A DNA stretch of 64,000 bases, taken from Desulfobacterales bacterium (lineage in GTDB: Bacteria; Desulfobacterota; Desulfobacteria; Desulfobacterales; JAEINQ01). Under the pieces are notes generated by a model that saw only the letters and a program-made list of their open reading frames with translations, did no database searches and was not told the origin of the DNA. Position 1 is the first letter of the stretch. Every line of letters begins with the position of its first letter. The DNA lies in NCBI GenBank assembly GCA_016342285.1, contig JAEINQ010000018.1, positions 1 to 64,000 on the forward strand. Direction: 5' to 3'. Made by a program: the position numbers and the translations under genes. Positions 8,224 through 18,097 of the stretch are shown here, one piece after another.

Positions 8224-8385
8224 ATGACCCAATTTGTGCTTTCCATTATGCGAAGCAGGGAGGGGCGAACCACCGAACGTGTACTTGCCGACCCAGTTTT
8301 TTACAAATCGCTTTTGGAAATAAGGGAAAAACTTCGGACAGGAAAGGCGGAATGGCATACGTTCGAAGAGGTGTTTGAAAACTGA
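8224..8385 (+). CDS. Small Phd/YefM-like antitoxin C-terminal fragment (53 residues)
   Basis: A 53-residue frame with ATG at 8224. Its second half (VLADPVFYKSLLEIREKL, then TFEEVFEN) resembles the C-terminal toxin-binding tail of Phd/YefM antitoxins. The N-terminal DNA-binding part is missing and no ribosome site precedes the ATG, so it is probably the remnant of a longer gene. No RelE/Txe toxin frame follows. The call rests on pattern recognition only. Confidence 0.35.
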   Translation: MTQFVLSIMRSREGRTTERVLADPVFYKSLLEIREKLRTGKAEWHTFEEVFEN

Positions 8386-8455
8386 TGGAAGCCTTTCCAA
8401 TGGCGTGCCAAGCCACCCTCGAGCAACCACGCGCTTTTCCACGAATCCGCTGGAG

Positions 8456-8543
8456 GCTTGTGGATTACCGGTGTCTCCCGGCAATCCATAAACATTTTAT
8501 CTCTGCGTTCTAATCTGTGTAATCTGCGAAATCTGCGGATTAA
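8456..8543. repeat. Partial composite element (copy H)
   Basis: A single hairpin (8458-8493) pairs TTGTGGATTACC with GGCAATCCATAA around loop GGTGTCTCCC. It is followed by TAATCTGTG/TAATCTGCG/AAATCTGCG words at 9-nt spacing (8497-8543) that touch the purQ stop codon. The left arm and second hairpin are missing. Confidence 0.75.
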
Positions 8544-9385
8544 AAATAATTCACGGCATTGATAAACATCTGGGTCCCCGGTGTGGGGCCATCGCCCACG
8601 GATCGCCCTTCCCGCCGGGCCCGGTCACAAATACGGGTCCAGTCCGGATGGGTGGTCCAGTGGTTGAAGGACTCCGGGTGAGGCATGAGGCCGAATACCC
8701 GGCCGGTCGGATCGCAAATGCCGGCGATGTCCGCCACCGAGCCGTTGGGATTGTTTGGGAATCGCCCGCCGGCCGGACTGCCGTCGGCGCCGGCGTATTT
8801 CAGGGCGATCTGCCCGTCGGCACCCAGCCGGTCGATGATTTCCGGCGATGCGTAGAATTTCCCCTCTCCGTGGCGCACCGGCAATTCCAGGTGGGTCAGC
8901 CCTTGGGTGAAAACGCAGGGGCTGGCCGTCTCGGCGCGCAGGTGCACCCACTGGTCACGAAAATTGCCACAGTCGTTGTAGGTCAGGGCCACGGTCCGGC
9001 GTCGGTAGTCGCCGTCAAAGCCGGGCAACAGCCCCAGATTCACCAGAACCTGGAAACCGTTACAGATCCCCATGACGAGCTTTCCCGCCGCCACAAAGTC
9101 CAGCAGGCTGTCACCCATGCGGCCCTTCATGCGCACCGCCTGGATCACACCGGCACCGTGGTCGTCACCCCAGCTGAAGCCGCCCACAAAAACCATGATC
9201 CGGTAATCGTCCAGGGAGACCGAGCCGTCGATGAGGCTGTTGATGTGAACCCGGTCGGCCCTGGCGCCGGCCAGTTCCAAGGCATGGGCGGTTTCGTGGT
9301 CACAGTTCAACCCGTAGCCGCAGAGCACCAGTGCCCGGATCGGTTCTGCCTGTGTCGCCTGAGATGTCATCGTTGCCTTGTCCAT
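8540..9385 (-). CDS. purQ: Phosphoribosylformylglycinamidine synthase, glutaminase subunit
   Basis: A 281-residue class I glutamine amidotransferase: nucleophile Cys in MGICNGFQVLVN, catalytic His/Glu in LMPHPESFNHW. PurQ supplies ammonia from glutamine to PurL for the fourth step of purine synthesis (FGAR to FGAM, ATP-dependent). It lies about 350 bp downstream of the purSL gene on the same strand, separated by a tandem repeat. Its length, somewhat above the classical 220-230 residues, fits the variant partnered with archaeal-type PurL. A second ATG five codons in (9370) has a better AAGG spacing. Confidence 0.93.
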   Translation of the reverse strand: MDKATMTSQATQAEPIRALVLCGYGLNCDHETAHALELAGARADRVHINSLIDGSVSLDDYRIMVFVGGFSWGDDHGAGVIQAVRMKGRMGDSLLDFVAAGKLVMGICNGFQVLVNLGLLPGFDGDYRRRTVALTYNDCGNFRDQWVHLRAETASPCVFTQGLTHLELPVRHGEGKFYASPEIIDRLGADGQIALKYAGADGSPAGGRFPNNPNGSVADIAGICDPTGRVFGLMPHPESFNHWTTHPDWTRICDRARREGRSVGDGPTPGTQMFINAVNYF

Positions 9386-9407
9386 TTTATGTTAAAATAA
9401 AGCTCTG

Positions 9408-9615
9408 TTAGACAGGATCGACGGGATTGACGGGATATTTAAGAATTTCGGAAGAATTCTTAAAAAATCGCATGGCAAAGTTGCACCGATGTCGGAGTCA
9501 AGATCGACTCTGTGCTCCGATCGCCACCTCCTGCGAAGCGGCGGGTTCTTTTCAGGTTCCGTCCGGAAACCTGAAAACAAAAAACAATCCTGAAAATCCT
9601 GTTTATCCTGTCAAA
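9408..9615. repeat. Composite element with ACAGGAT/ATCCTGT arms
   Basis: Left arm 9408-9436 (GACAGGATC, GACGGGATT, GACGGGATA) and right arm 9587-9615 (ATCCTGAAA, ATCCTGTTT, ATCCTGTCA) are both 9-nt periodic and mutually inverted. Inside, TTTTCAGGTT pairs with AACCTGAAAA around a CCGTCCGGA loop (about 9549-9578), and a CGGAG/CTCCG stem lies before it. The layout parallels the CACAGAG-armed elements. Confidence 0.65.
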
Positions 9616-9627
9616 AGTCAAAGTGGT

Positions 9628-9722
9628 AAAACCAATCCAACCAACCAAACCAATCCAACCAACCAAACCAATCCAACCAACCAAACCAATCCAACCAACC
9701 AAACCAATCCAACCAAACCAAT
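9628..9722. repeat. 18-bp tandem repeat, about five units
   Basis: The unit ACCAATCCAACCAACCAA repeats about five times with almost no divergence, between purSL and purQ. It is purely A/C on the plus strand. Strand-asymmetric microsatellites of this kind expand by slippage; copy number may vary between isolates. Confidence 0.9.
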
Positions 9723-9732
9723 TAAACCGCTT

Positions 9733-12729
9733 TTAAATCAAATCCCCGAAAGGCGCCTGCCAACACGCCTTGAGGTCACTCACCCCGGCATCGACAATCC
9801 TCCGGCCGGCGGCGCCGGTCACCTTCAGGCGCCCATTGTCGGTCACCTCTCCCACCCGAGCGCAGGCAAGGCCGCCAAAAAGCCGCTCAAAGACTTTCCG
9901 TCGATCCGGAGCCACGGTCACCACGAAACGACCGGCCGATTCCGAAAACAGAGCGGTGTCGTCACGAAGCGCCCCGGCAGAGACCATGCGGGTCAGATCC
10001 ACGTCCATGCCAAGACCGCCCCCCATGGCGCAAAGGGCCAGGTGGATCCCGAGCCCGCCCCGGTAAACGCCGTGGACCGACGCGACCAGCCCCCGCACGA
10101 CGGCCGTCTCCACGGCCCGGTAGAGCGGAATAAAGGCGTCAGGCACAACCCGGGGGACATGGACCCCGACATAGCCGAACATTTCATAATATTCACTCCC
10201 CCCCAGTTCATCGGCCGTGGTGCCGATCACATAGATGCCGTCGCCGGGGGCCTTGACATCGGAGGTGGTGCACCGGTGCACGTCTTCCACGATACCGGTG
10301 GCCGAAAACATGAGGGTCTCGGGGCCGGAGACCTTGCGGGTTTCCCCGTAGGGACCGGCCAGGTGGCCGTCCACGTACATGCTGTCCTTTCCCGAGAGCA
10401 GCGGCACGCCGTAAGCCAGGCAGGTTTCCCGGAGCGCCTTGCAAGCCCGAACCAACTGGGCCGCCTTGAATTTTCCGTCCGGATTGGCCGCCGGATCGTA
10501 CTGGATGCTGGGCCAGCAGAAATTATCCACCCCGCCGATCTCGTCGAGCCGGGCACCCACGGCCAGCAGCCGCCTCAGGGCCTCGTCGATGGTACAGGCG
10601 GTCATATGAAACGCATCGATGGCCGAATACTGGGGCAGCAGGGCCTGTGAAAAAGCCAGGCCCCGACAGGATTTAAGCACCGGCCGGATCACGGCCCCGT
10701 CCGAGGGCACATCCCGGTCTTTTCCCACCAGGGGCTTGATCACGCTGGTCCCCTGAACCTCGTGGTCGTACTGGCGCACAATCCACTCTTTCGAGCAGAT
10801 GTTGGGCCGGGCCAGCATGTCGGCCAGCACCCCGCCCAAGTCCGCGGGTCGGCCCAGCACCGGCTCGGTCAAGCCGCGCAGCTCGGGGGTGATCCATTCG
10901 GCATCGAAATCCCACTGGGGAAACCCCCGGGCCAGGAGGTCCATGTCCACGTAGGCGCAGGTCGTCCCTTTCCAGGTGATGTGAAGTTTGCCCGAATCGG
11001 TGTATCGGCCGATCACCGTCGATTCCACGGCGTGCCTGGCGGACAAGGCCATGAAAGCATCCAGGTCGCCGGGGGCCACGGCCACGGTCATCCGTTCCTG
11101 GGACTCGGAGATCCAGATCTCCCACTGGTCAAGCCCGTCATATTTTAAGGGGATCTTGTCCAGTTCAACGACGCAGCCGCCGGAAAACCGCGCCGATTCC
11201 CCTACCGAGGAGGAGAGCCCGCCGCCGCCGTTGTCGGTAACAAAGCGGATCAGGCCCCGGTCCCGGGCTTCCAGCAGAAAATCGTGCATTTTCTTCTGGG
11301 TGTAGGGATCACCAATCTGCACATGGCCGGCCGGGGTGTTTTCCGAATAGGTCTCGGAGGATGCCGTCACCCCGTGAATGCCGTCTTTTCCCACCCTTCC
11401 GCCGCACATGATCACCAGTTCACCGGGTGAGGTCTTCTTTTGTTCGGTGGGCTCCCCGGCCGAAATGGCCGGCATCAGCCCGAGGGCCGTGACAAAAACC
11501 AGACATTTTCCCAAGTACCCGTGATGGAACAACACCTGGCCAAAAGGGGTGGGAATGCCGCTCTTGTTGCCGCCGTCACGCACCCCTTCGATGACCCCGT
11601 CCAGCAGTCGGCGGGGATGGAGCCTGGGCCGAAGGGGTCCGTCGTAATCCCTGGGACCCACGCAGAATCCATAACTGCCCATGAGCAGCTTGGACCCCCG
11701 GCCCGTGCCCAAAGGATCCCGGTAGACACCGACGATACCGGTGATGGCACCGCCATAGGCCTCCATGTTGGACGGGGAATTGTGGGTCTCGCCGGTAACG
11801 ACGTAATGGTGGTCGGCGTCGAAGCGCCCCACCCCGGCATTGTCCCAGAGCACCGACACCACCCAGTCTTTTTCTTTCTGGAGGGCCAGGGTCGGGGCCT
11901 CGATGCAGGTTTTAAAGAGGCTGTCGATGATTTCCGTATCGCCGACCCCGGTCTCTCGGTACCGAAACAGCCCCCCGAAGGTGTTGTGGTTGCAATGGTC
12001 GCTTCGGGCCTGGGAAATATACTCCAGTTCGATATCGGTGGGGTCGCACAGCCCCACGGCAGCCCGTTCGGTGCGCACCCGGTCATCCAGGAAATAGCTT
12101 CGAATGGTGGGGATATCGGCCGGGTTCAGGGCCAGGTTCCGTTGGTCACTGACCGCCTGAAGGGCCGCATCGCTCTCTGTGGCAATGGTGGTGACCGTCG
12201 GGGTGTGGTTCAGCATCACCTTGGGCAGGATATACCCAATGCCGGTCTCCCCATGCCAGTCCCGGGCCGAAAAGACCCGCCACTGCTGAATGATGTCGTT
12301 GGCCAGCAGTTCCGCGGCGATCTGACGCATATCCGCCTCGGTCAGGTCCCTGCCGCCTATGCAGTAGCGTCTGGAGGTAAAAACCCCTTCACCAGGCCCG
12401 AGGCCCACACCGAGAAGGTCTTCCATGGCCTCGGCAGCCGTGGCGCCGGGGTTGTCCCGCACACCGGGCCGGCATCCCACCCAGACACACCAGTCAAAGG
12501 GCAGGTCCAGAGGGGCATAGGAAGAGATCTGGGTGACCGGATTGGTAAAGACCTCACAGCGCAGCGCTTCAAGCTGTTCGGTGTTCAGGTCGACATCCAT
12601 GGTCACCACATGGACGGTGCGCACACGGTCCAAGGTGAGACCGAAATAGTCCCTGGCCTTCCGGCGAACCCCCTCGCCCTCGGCGTCAAGCAGATCCGGC
12701 CTGAGTGTGATTTCGAGTCGATGTGGCAT
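9733..12729 (-). CDS. purL: PurS-PurL fusion, FGAM synthase
   Basis: From the ATG at 12729 the protein has 998 residues. The first ~80 ([20 protein letters not shown]...) look like the small PurS subunit. The rest is PurL, with the ATP/FGAR-site region [36 protein letters not shown] and a second half containing [12 protein letters not shown]. It catalyses ATP-dependent conversion of FGAR to FGAM using ammonia delivered by PurQ. A TTG start 51 codons upstream would add a low-complexity leader that overlaps a dispersed repeat and is unlikely. The length lies between small bacterial PurL (~740) and the large gammaproteobacterial form (~1300), consistent with a PurS fusion and separate PurQ. Confidence 0.92.
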   Translation of the reverse strand: MPHRLEITLRPDLLDAEGEGVRRKARDYFGLTLDRVRTVHVVTMDVDLNTEQLEALRCEVFTNPVTQISSYAPLDLPFDWCVWVGCRPGVRDNPGATAAEAMEDLLGVGLGPGEGVFTSRRYCIGGRDLTEADMRQIAAELLANDIIQQWRVFSARDWHGETGIGYILPKVMLNHTPTVTTIATESDAALQAVSDQRNLALNPADIPTIRSYFLDDRVRTERAAVGLCDPTDIELEYISQARSDHCNHNTFGGLFRYRETGVGDTEIIDSLFKTCIEAPTLALQKEKDWVVSVLWDNAGVGRFDADHHYVVTGETHNSPSNMEAYGGAITGIVGVYRDPLGTGRGSKLLMGSYGFCVGPRDYDGPLRPRLHPRRLLDGVIEGVRDGGNKSGIPTPFGQVLFHHGYLGKCLVFVTALGLMPAISAGEPTEQKKTSPGELVIMCGGRVGKDGIHGVTASSETYSENTPAGHVQIGDPYTQKKMHDFLLEARDRGLIRFVTDNGGGGLSSSVGESARFSGGCVVELDKIPLKYDGLDQWEIWISESQERMTVAVAPGDLDAFMALSARHAVESTVIGRYTDSGKLHITWKGTTCAYVDMDLLARGFPQWDFDAEWITPELRGLTEPVLGRPADLGGVLADMLARPNICSKEWIVRQYDHEVQGTSVIKPLVGKDRDVPSDGAVIRPVLKSCRGLAFSQALLPQYSAIDAFHMTACTIDEALRRLLAVGARLDEIGGVDNFCWPSIQYDPAANPDGKFKAAQLVRACKALRETCLAYGVPLLSGKDSMYVDGHLAGPYGETRKVSGPETLMFSATGIVEDVHRCTTSDVKAPGDGIYVIGTTADELGGSEYYEMFGYVGVHVPRVVPDAFIPLYRAVETAVVRGLVASVHGVYRGGLGIHLALCAMGGGLGMDVDLTRMVSAGALRDDTALFSESAGRFVVTVAPDRRKVFERLFGGLACARVGEVTDNGRLKVTGAAGRRIVDAGVSDLKACWQAPFGDLI

Positions 12730-12951
12730 TTTTTTCCGCTTTTTATAAGGTTTCAGTCTGGGTTGAGCGATTATCGAGGCTTGCCCGCCTTTGGCGGTGT
12801 TGCCTCGTCTACAGGGATGCTGACGCGGTTCGGACAGAATCACTTCGTCCGGAACGGGTCGGTTCCGGGTGACGGATGCCAACAGGTTGGGAATTTGTAC
12901 AACAAAGCGCCGATTTTCTCAACCGCCGCGTGTGTCATTTATGGATGGAAA
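12730..12951. other. purL leader region with R3 fragment
   Basis: Contains TTGAGCGATTATCGAGG (about 12765), a fragment of repeat family R3, followed by a short GCCCGCC/GGCGG-type stem. No gene is seen. The purL promoter must lie here but no convincing -35/-10 pair could be fixed by eye. Confidence 0.5.
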
Positions 12952-14019
12952 TCAGCTGGCGATGATCCGCGTGATGTCATTATAAAAAACCAGGATCATC
13001 AGCATCAGCAGAAGGAACATACCGGCCTGCTGGGCGATTTCCCGGACACGGATGCTCAACGGACGGCCCCGCAGCATTTCGATGAAAAAAAACAGAAGGT
13101 GGCCGCCATCTAGAACCGGAATGGGGAGAAAGTTCAAGATGGCCAGATTGATGCTGATCAGGGCGATAAAAAAAAGCAGGTTCATCGCCCCTTCCCGGGC
13201 CTGTTGGCCGGCCATCTCAGCAATCATGATCGGCCCGCCGAGGTTCTTGGCGGAAATACTTCCCTGGACGATCTTGACCACACTGACCACGGTAAGCTCG
13301 GTGATCTTGTAGGTCTGGACCAGGGCCTGGCCGGCGGCCTGGAGCGGGTTGAGGCGGCGGGTGCGTGTCTCGCCCGACGAACTGATGCCGATCATGTACT
13401 GCCGGGTCTCTTCGCCAAAGAGGTTGGGGGCGGTGTCGAGCCGCGGCCGAACGGAAAGGGTGACGGTCATCCCCTCGCGAATCACCGTAAACCCCAGAGA
13501 TTCGCCGCGGCTCCGGGAAATCAGCTTCGCCATTTCTTCCCAGGCACGCACCGGGATCCCATCGATGGCCACGACTTCGTCTCCGGAACGCAGACCGCCC
13601 AATTCAGCCGGCGCCCCGGCCCGAACCTTGCCGATGCTCGCCTTGAGCTCGAAGACGCCGTTGATCTGAAAAACCCCGAAAAAAATCACCACGGCCAGCA
13701 GGAGGTTAAAGACCGGTCCCGCGGCCACGATGAGAAAACGCTGAAACACGTGCTTGTGGGTAAAGGAGTAAGGGATCTGCCAGTCTTCGAGTTCCGTGTC
13801 CGGCTCATCGCCCACCATCTTCACGTAACCGCCTAACGGAATGGCGGAAAGCCGGTAGTCGGTCATGCCCACGGTCCGGCCCACCAGGCGCGGCCCGAAC
13901 CCCAGGGAAAATTTTTCCACCCCGACCCCGAAAAACCGGGCCACCAGGAAATGACCCAGTTCATGGACAAAAATCAGAACGCCGAGAACAATGACAAATG
14001 ATATGATGCTGGTGCTCAT
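12952..14019 (-). CDS. rseP: RIP-family site-2 metalloprotease
   Basis: A 355-residue multi-pass membrane protease with the zinc motif HELGH at residues 19-23 in the first helix, a single periplasmic PDZ domain in the middle (around LRSGDEVVAIDGIPVRAWEE), and the conserved FLPIPVLDGGHL near the C-terminus that supplies the third zinc ligand. RseP cleaves anti-sigma factors and signal peptides inside the inner membrane. E. coli RseP has two PDZ domains and ~450 residues; the one-PDZ form is common elsewhere. It follows dxr in the rpsB-to-rseP operon, as in many bacteria. Confidence 0.95.
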   Translation of the reverse strand: MSTSIISFVIVLGVLIFVHELGHFLVARFFGVGVEKFSLGFGPRLVGRTVGMTDYRLSAIPLGGYVKMVGDEPDTELEDWQIPYSFTHKHVFQRFLIVAAGPVFNLLLAVVIFFGVFQINGVFELKASIGKVRAGAPAELGGLRSGDEVVAIDGIPVRAWEEMAKLISRSRGESLGFTVIREGMTVTLSVRPRLDTAPNLFGEETRQYMIGISSSGETRTRRLNPLQAAGQALVQTYKITELTVVSVVKIVQGSISAKNLGGPIMIAEMAGQQAREGAMNLLFFIALISINLAILNFLPIPVLDGGHLLFFFIEMLRGRPLSIRVREIAQQAGMFLLLMLMILVFYNDITRIIAS

Positions 14020-14388
14020 AAGATATCCGACTCCGCTTCAGTCAATATCAGTAAAGTATCCCGCCCCGCAGGATCAGGCCTTGGTTTGCCCCTGGAAAGG
14101 GCTCCGATACTTCGCTTCCAGTTCGAAATGCCTAAAATCCCTAAATTTTATGCATTTCACACTTTAGTGCATTTTAGGCATTTGCCAGCAAACGGAACGG
14201 TATAGCCAATTGACCCTGACCACGCCCAAACAACGTGGACTCCACCTTCGGATTGAAGGGTCAGACTCCACTATAACCACGATCCGGGAGCGGGCAAATA
14301 TAAAATACCCGAAACCGACGCCAGGACGCTGATTGCATCGAAATCGCAAACGAAATCGATTTGGATTCTCTCGCCCCGGTCGGAGTCG
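14020..14388. other. dxr-rseP intergenic region with a long hairpin
   Basis: No gene is supported. A 13-bp perfect stem, AAATGCCTAAAAT (14126-14138) with ATTTTAGGCATTT (14171-14183), encloses a 32-nt AT-rich loop. The gap is unusually wide for this operon. Confidence 0.7.
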
Positions 14389-15555
14389 CTAGCGGGGGCC
14401 AAGTCGGGTGGCGACCTCGGCCGCAACGACCCGCCCCTGACGGTCGGCGTCGAGAATGCCGGCCATGTCTACGGAGCGGGTCGAGCCGCATCGGGCCAGG
14501 GTCTCTTCCACGACCGCGGCAATACCGTCATAGGGGAGACGGTGGTCAAGGAAGGCTTCCACGGCCACTTCATTGGCGGCATTGAGTACCGCCGGCAGGG
14601 TGCCCCCGCCCTCACAGGCTTTCAGGGCCAGGGCCAGGCACCGGAACTTGTCCATATCCGGGGCCTCGAAGGTCAGCTGGCCCAAGGCGGCAAAATCCGG
14701 AACCGGCAGTTTCAGGGCAAGCCGTTCAGGATAGCTCAGTGCGTAAGCGATGGCGCCCCGCATGTCCGGTGCGCCCAACTGGGCCATGACCGAACCGTCC
14801 GCATAGGCCACCATGGAATGAACGATGCTCTGGGGGTGGATCACCACCTCAATGCGTTCCGGGGGGACGTCGAACAGGTGCCTGGCTTCGATAAATTCGA
14901 GCCCTTTGTTCATCAGGGTCGAAGAATCAATGGTAATCTTTGGCCCCATCTGCCAGTTGGGATGGGCCAGGGCCTCTTCAACGGTAATCGCGGCGAAGCT
15001 CTCCCGGTCTCGGGTGCGAAAGGGTCCGCCGGAGCCGGTCAGCAAAATCCGGTCCAGATCCTGGCGGCGGTTTCCGGCCAGGCACTGAAAAATGGCGCTG
15101 TGTTCGCTGTCCACGGGAAGGATGGAAACCTCTTTTTCACGCGCCCGGGCCATAACAATGTCACCGGCCATAACCAGGGTTTCCTTGTTGGCCAGGGCGA
15201 TGGATTTTCCCGCATCAATGGCAGCCAGGGTCGGCATGAGTCCGGCGGCGCCCACCATGGCGGTGAGCACCGTATGGACCGAAGGCAGGGAAGCCGCCGC
15301 CGCATACCCGTCGGATCCGTGAAGAATTTGAACCGGCGGCCCATTCCCCACCCGGTCCCTGAGTTGAGCGGCCCGATTGGCATCGATCACCACGGCCACT
15401 TCCGGTCGAAACCGATGAATCTGTTCGGCCAGCAGGTCGACGCTGCTGTGGGCTGCCAGAGCTGCCACGGAGAAACGTTCCGGAAAGGCCGCCACCACTT
15501 TCAGGGCGTTTTGACCAATGGAACCGGTGGAACCGAGAATGGCGAGTTGTTTCAT
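14389..15555 (-). CDS. dxr: 1-deoxy-D-xylulose 5-phosphate reductoisomerase
   Basis: A 388-residue enzyme with the NADPH-binding motif LGSTGSIGQNALKVV at the N-terminus, the metal-binding stretch PVDSEHSAIFQCL, and the substrate-binding KITIDSSTLMNKGLEFIEA. It converts DXP to 2-C-methyl-D-erythritol 4-phosphate, the committed step of the MEP isoprenoid pathway. Its position between cdsA and rseP, with uppS upstream, links isoprenoid precursor supply to undecaprenyl phosphate synthesis. Length is normal for the family. Confidence 0.96.
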   Translation of the reverse strand: MKQLAILGSTGSIGQNALKVVAAFPERFSVAALAAHSSVDLLAEQIHRFRPEVAVVIDANRAAQLRDRVGNGPPVQILHGSDGYAAAASLPSVHTVLTAMVGAAGLMPTLAAIDAGKSIALANKETLVMAGDIVMARAREKEVSILPVDSEHSAIFQCLAGNRRQDLDRILLTGSGGPFRTRDRESFAAITVEEALAHPNWQMGPKITIDSSTLMNKGLEFIEARHLFDVPPERIEVVIHPQSIVHSMVAYADGSVMAQLGAPDMRGAIAYALSYPERLALKLPVPDFAALGQLTFEAPDMDKFRCLALALKACEGGGTLPAVLNAANEVAVEAFLDHRLPYDGIAAVVEETLARCGSTRSVDMAGILDADRQGRVVAAEVATRLGPR

Positions 15556-15652
15556 GGCACCATCAATTGTGAATTGGCGGATTTAGGAATTGGCGAATAG
15601 TCGAATTGTGAATTATCGAATTGGCGTATTGGCCAACTGACAAACCGGCAAA

Positions 15653-16459
15653 CTAAAAAATAAAAGCCTTGAAAAAATAGGCCACGGGCGCGGCAAATAG
15701 CAGCGCGTCGATGCGGTCCAGCAACCCGCCGTGCCCGGGCAGAATGCCGCCGGAATCCTTGATGTCCCCGCCGCGCTTAAGAACCGACTCGAACAGGTCC
15801 CCAAGGGGGGCCACCACGCCGATGCACAGAAACAGGGCCAGACATCCCCCCCAGGACAGATGGGGCAAAAAGAAGGTGCGAAACAGCGCGCCGACCACCA
15901 TGCTCACCCCCAATCCACCCAGGGCGCCCTCCACGGTCTTCTTGGGACTCACCGAAGGCCAGAGCTTTCGCCGCCCGTAATAGGTTCCCGCATAGTAAGC
16001 GCCGGTATCTCCCGCAAAAACCAGAAAAAGCAGGAAGAAGATCCAGGCAATGCCGTCGGTGCCGTTGCGGATGTAGACCACACTGGAAAGCAGCAGCGGG
16101 ACATAGGCCACCCCCGCCACCTGGCGGCTGACAGCATCGAACACCGCTTCGTCCCGGGGAAAAAGGGCCAGCGCCACCACGCCGGTGGCAATGGTGTTGG
16201 CGGCCAGGGCGCCGAAGAGAAGCGCAAAGGAATCGGCATGGGCAGCCCAGACCATGGCAACGGCGGCCCCATAGCCGATGCAGGGCAACAGGCCCAGCGG
16301 CGAACGGGGTGTACGGTTAAAAACGATGCGGTAGTATTCCCAAAGGGTGATAACGGTGACAGCGGCGATAAACAGGTTAAAGACAGTCCCGCCGAAGACA
16401 ATCAGGAAAATCAGAATGGGGATGGCGATCAGGGCGGTGATGAGACGCGTTGAATGCAT
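15653..16459 (-). CDS. cdsA: Phosphatidate cytidylyltransferase
   Basis: A 268-residue polytopic membrane enzyme with several hydrophobic helices. The C-terminal CdsA signature is seen as KKTVEGALGGLG, then GGDIKDSGGILPGHGGLLDR, which carries the Asp residues that coordinate metal. It makes CDP-diacylglycerol from phosphatidate and CTP, the precursor of all membrane phospholipids. It sits between uppS and dxr in the conserved operon; about 250 bp before it contains a gene remnant and a short tandem repeat. Confidence 0.94.
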   Translation of the reverse strand: MHSTRLITALIAIPILIFLIVFGGTVFNLFIAAVTVITLWEYYRIVFNRTPRSPLGLLPCIGYGAAVAMVWAAHADSFALLFGALAANTIATGVVALALFPRDEAVFDAVSRQVAGVAYVPLLLSSVVYIRNGTDGIAWIFFLLFLVFAGDTGAYYAGTYYGRRKLWPSVSPKKTVEGALGGLGVSMVVGALFRTFFLPHLSWGGCLALFLCIGVVAPLGDLFESVLKRGGDIKDSGGILPGHGGLLDRIDALLFAAPVAYFFKAFIF

Positions 16460-16533
16460 GGGATACGATCCGGGTTAAGGAAACGTCTGTGTAATCCCCC
16501 AGGGGGAGTCCTCTTTGTCGGCAGCGGGCTTTC

Positions 16534-16653
16534 GTGGAAAGCTGGAGTAGGGAATTTTCTAAATACACGGCAGGTCTGAGCATAAAAATCTATAGCATCG
16601 CTCCAGACCCTGAGCTTTTGGTAACCGCGGTTCTTGTTTTTTCGATCTCCCAC
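16534..16653 (-). pseudogene. Four-helix-bundle protein remnant (23S rRNA IVP family)
   Basis: From a GTG at 16653 the frame reads KNRGYQKLRVWSDAIDFY, then CRVFRKFP, the well-known N-terminus of the four-helix-bundle proteins related to 23S rRNA intervening-sequence proteins. About 40 residues match before the frame degrades into the space before cdsA; the remaining ~75 residues are gone. It is inserted between uppS and cdsA, so this operon was once interrupted by this gene. Confidence 0.55.
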
Positions 16654-16657
16654 CGCC

Positions 16658-16697
16658 CCATCACTCCATCACTCCATCACTCCATCACTCCATCACT
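16658..16697. repeat. 8-bp tandem repeat (CCATCACT, five units)
   Basis: Five consecutive perfect CCATCACT units lie just downstream of the uppS stop codon. This is a simple slippage-prone repeat with no visible function. Confidence 0.9.
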
Positions 16698-16706
16698 CCC
16701 AGATTC

Positions 16707-17453
16707 TCAAACCACCTTGCCAAACCGCCTCTCCCGGCCCTGGTAGTCTCGGAGAATAGACAAAAACTCCTCCCGGTTGAAGTCGGGCCAGAGGGTCTCG
16801 GTGACGAAAATTTCCGCGTAGGCAATCTGCCAGAGAAGAAAATTACTGACTCGCATCTCACCGCTGGTCCGGATCAGCAAGTCCGGATCCGGCATGTCCC
16901 GCGTGTAGAGGCGGTCGGCCATGCAGGCCTCATCCACGGCTGACGGATCGAGCTGCCCGGCCGCGACCGCCTCGGCAATGCTCCGGGCCGCGTCCACCAG
17001 TTCGGTGCGCCCGCCGTAGCTCAGCGCCAGGTTCAGCGTCATGTCGCGGTTGTGACCGGTGTCGGCAGTGACCCGTGCGATGGCCTCCCGCACGCCGTCG
17101 GGAAGGCGGTGGACCTGGCCGAGAATGTTGAGTCGAATGCCGTTTTCCATCATCTCACGGCGTTCGGTCAAAAGGAAATTTTTCAGCAGGGCCATCAGGG
17201 CGGTGACTTCGCCCTTGGGCCGCTGCCAGTTCTCCGTGGAAAAAGCAAAAAGGGTCAGATGAGAGAGGCCGATTTCCCGGGCGGTCCGAACGGTGGTTCG
17301 GACCGTATCGGCCCCTTTTTCATGGCCGCGGACCCGGTTGAGCAACCGCTTCTTGGCCCATCGGCCGTTGCCGTCCATGATAATGGCCACATGGGCCGGT
17401 ATCCGCGCCGGATCAAGACCCTGGGGCCAGGGCACATCCGGTTTAGAATTCAA
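16707..17453 (-). CDS. uppS: Undecaprenyl diphosphate synthase
   Basis: The core begins [16 protein letters not shown], whose Asp binds the Mg-diphosphate. The motif [20 protein letters not shown] near the C-terminus completes the cis-prenyltransferase signature. The enzyme builds C55 undecaprenyl diphosphate from FPP and IPP for cell wall lipid carriers. The open frame extends 50 residues further upstream inside frr, but that part is out-of-frame frr sequence. A TTG at 17453 (overlapping the frr stop by 11 bp) or a GTG at 17435 is the likely start, giving about 248 or 242 residues. Confidence 0.93.
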   Translation of the reverse strand: MNSKPDVPWPQGLDPARIPAHVAIIMDGNGRWAKKRLLNRVRGHEKGADTVRTTVRTAREIGLSHLTLFAFSTENWQRPKGEVTALMALLKNFLLTERREMMENGIRLNILGQVHRLPDGVREAIARVTADTGHNRDMTLNLALSYGGRTELVDAARSIAEAVAAGQLDPSAVDEACMADRLYTRDMPDPDLLIRTSGEMRVSNFLLWQIAYAEIFVTETLWPDFNREEFLSILRDYQGRERRFGKVV

Positions 17454-18000
17454 GGATTTCCGTCTCTTTCTCTTTGACGGTATCGTCGATCTTGGCGATA
17501 AACGTGTTGGTGATTTCCTGGATACTGTCCTGGCCCTTGAAGGCGTCGTCTTCGGAAATGTCCCCGTCCTTCTTGGCCAGTTTGAGCATTTCGTTCCCGT
17601 CACGGCGAATGTTTCTCACGGCGACCTTGTACTCTTCACCCAGTTTGTTGACCACCTTGCCCAGCGCCTTACGGCGCTCTTCGGTCAAGGGGGGGATGGC
17701 GATGCGTACGATCTTGCCGTCACTGGAAGGGGTCAGGCCCAGGTCGGACCTTAAAATGGCCTTTTCAATCTCCTTGATCGCGGACACATCCCAGGGCTGA
17801 ATGGTAATCAGCCGGCTTTCCGGAACGGCCAGGGTCGCCATCTGGTTCAACGGGGTAGGCGTGCCGTAGTAATCGACACGGATGCCGTCAAGAATGGTCA
17901 AAGAGGCCCGACCGGTGCGAACCCGCTTGAGCTCGGTCTTCAGGGCCTCAATGGACTTGGCCATCCGCTCACTGGTTTCTTGGCATGTCGATTCAATCAT
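17443..18000 (-). CDS. frr: Ribosome recycling factor
   Basis: A 185-residue protein of the exact RRF length. Recognisable blocks are [34 protein letters not shown] and [16 protein letters not shown], the last being the conserved hinge/helix region. With EF-G it splits post-termination ribosomes. It lies between pyrH and uppS in the standard order. Confidence 0.97.
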   Translation of the reverse strand: MIESTCQETSERMAKSIEALKTELKRVRTGRASLTILDGIRVDYYGTPTPLNQMATLAVPESRLITIQPWDVSAIKEIEKAILRSDLGLTPSSDGKIVRIAIPPLTEERRKALGKVVNKLGEEYKVAVRNIRRDGNEMLKLAKKDGDISEDDAFKGQDSIQEITNTFIAKIDDTVKEKETEILEF

Positions 18001-18097
18001 GGATGGTCACCTCAATCGGTTTGGGTTGGGCGGGTCGGGGGGCGGGGCAAACGATGATCTTTCACGCGGTCAGAACCGGCTCAGCTAGCTGGACCGG

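Larger units (their letters stand above)
9386..9732. other. Repeat-rich purL-purQ intergenic region
   Basis: This 347-bp stretch has no gene. It holds a composite repeat (9408-9615) with 9-nt-periodic GACGGGATT/ATCCTGTTT arms and an inner hairpin, and then the 18-bp tandem repeat at 9628-9722. Confidence 0.7.

Noticed and set aside
9460..9702. Minus-strand frame with VGWIGL repeats
   Set aside because: It is translation of the 18-bp tandem repeat, without ribosome site or other coding evidence.
9628..9722. CRISPR array at the 18-bp repeat
   Set aside because: Units are directly adjacent without spacers, and no cas genes are present.
9427..10650. Long plus-strand frame opposite purL (407 residues), and similar long frames opposite purL, rpsB and dxr
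   Set aside because: GC-rich antisense open frames of strongly conserved genes; composition is the mirror of the real coding strand.
12730..12882. N-terminal extension of purL by 51 residues from a TTG
   Set aside because: Low-complexity, overlaps a dispersed repeat, and the ATG at 12729 begins exactly with the PurS-like domain.
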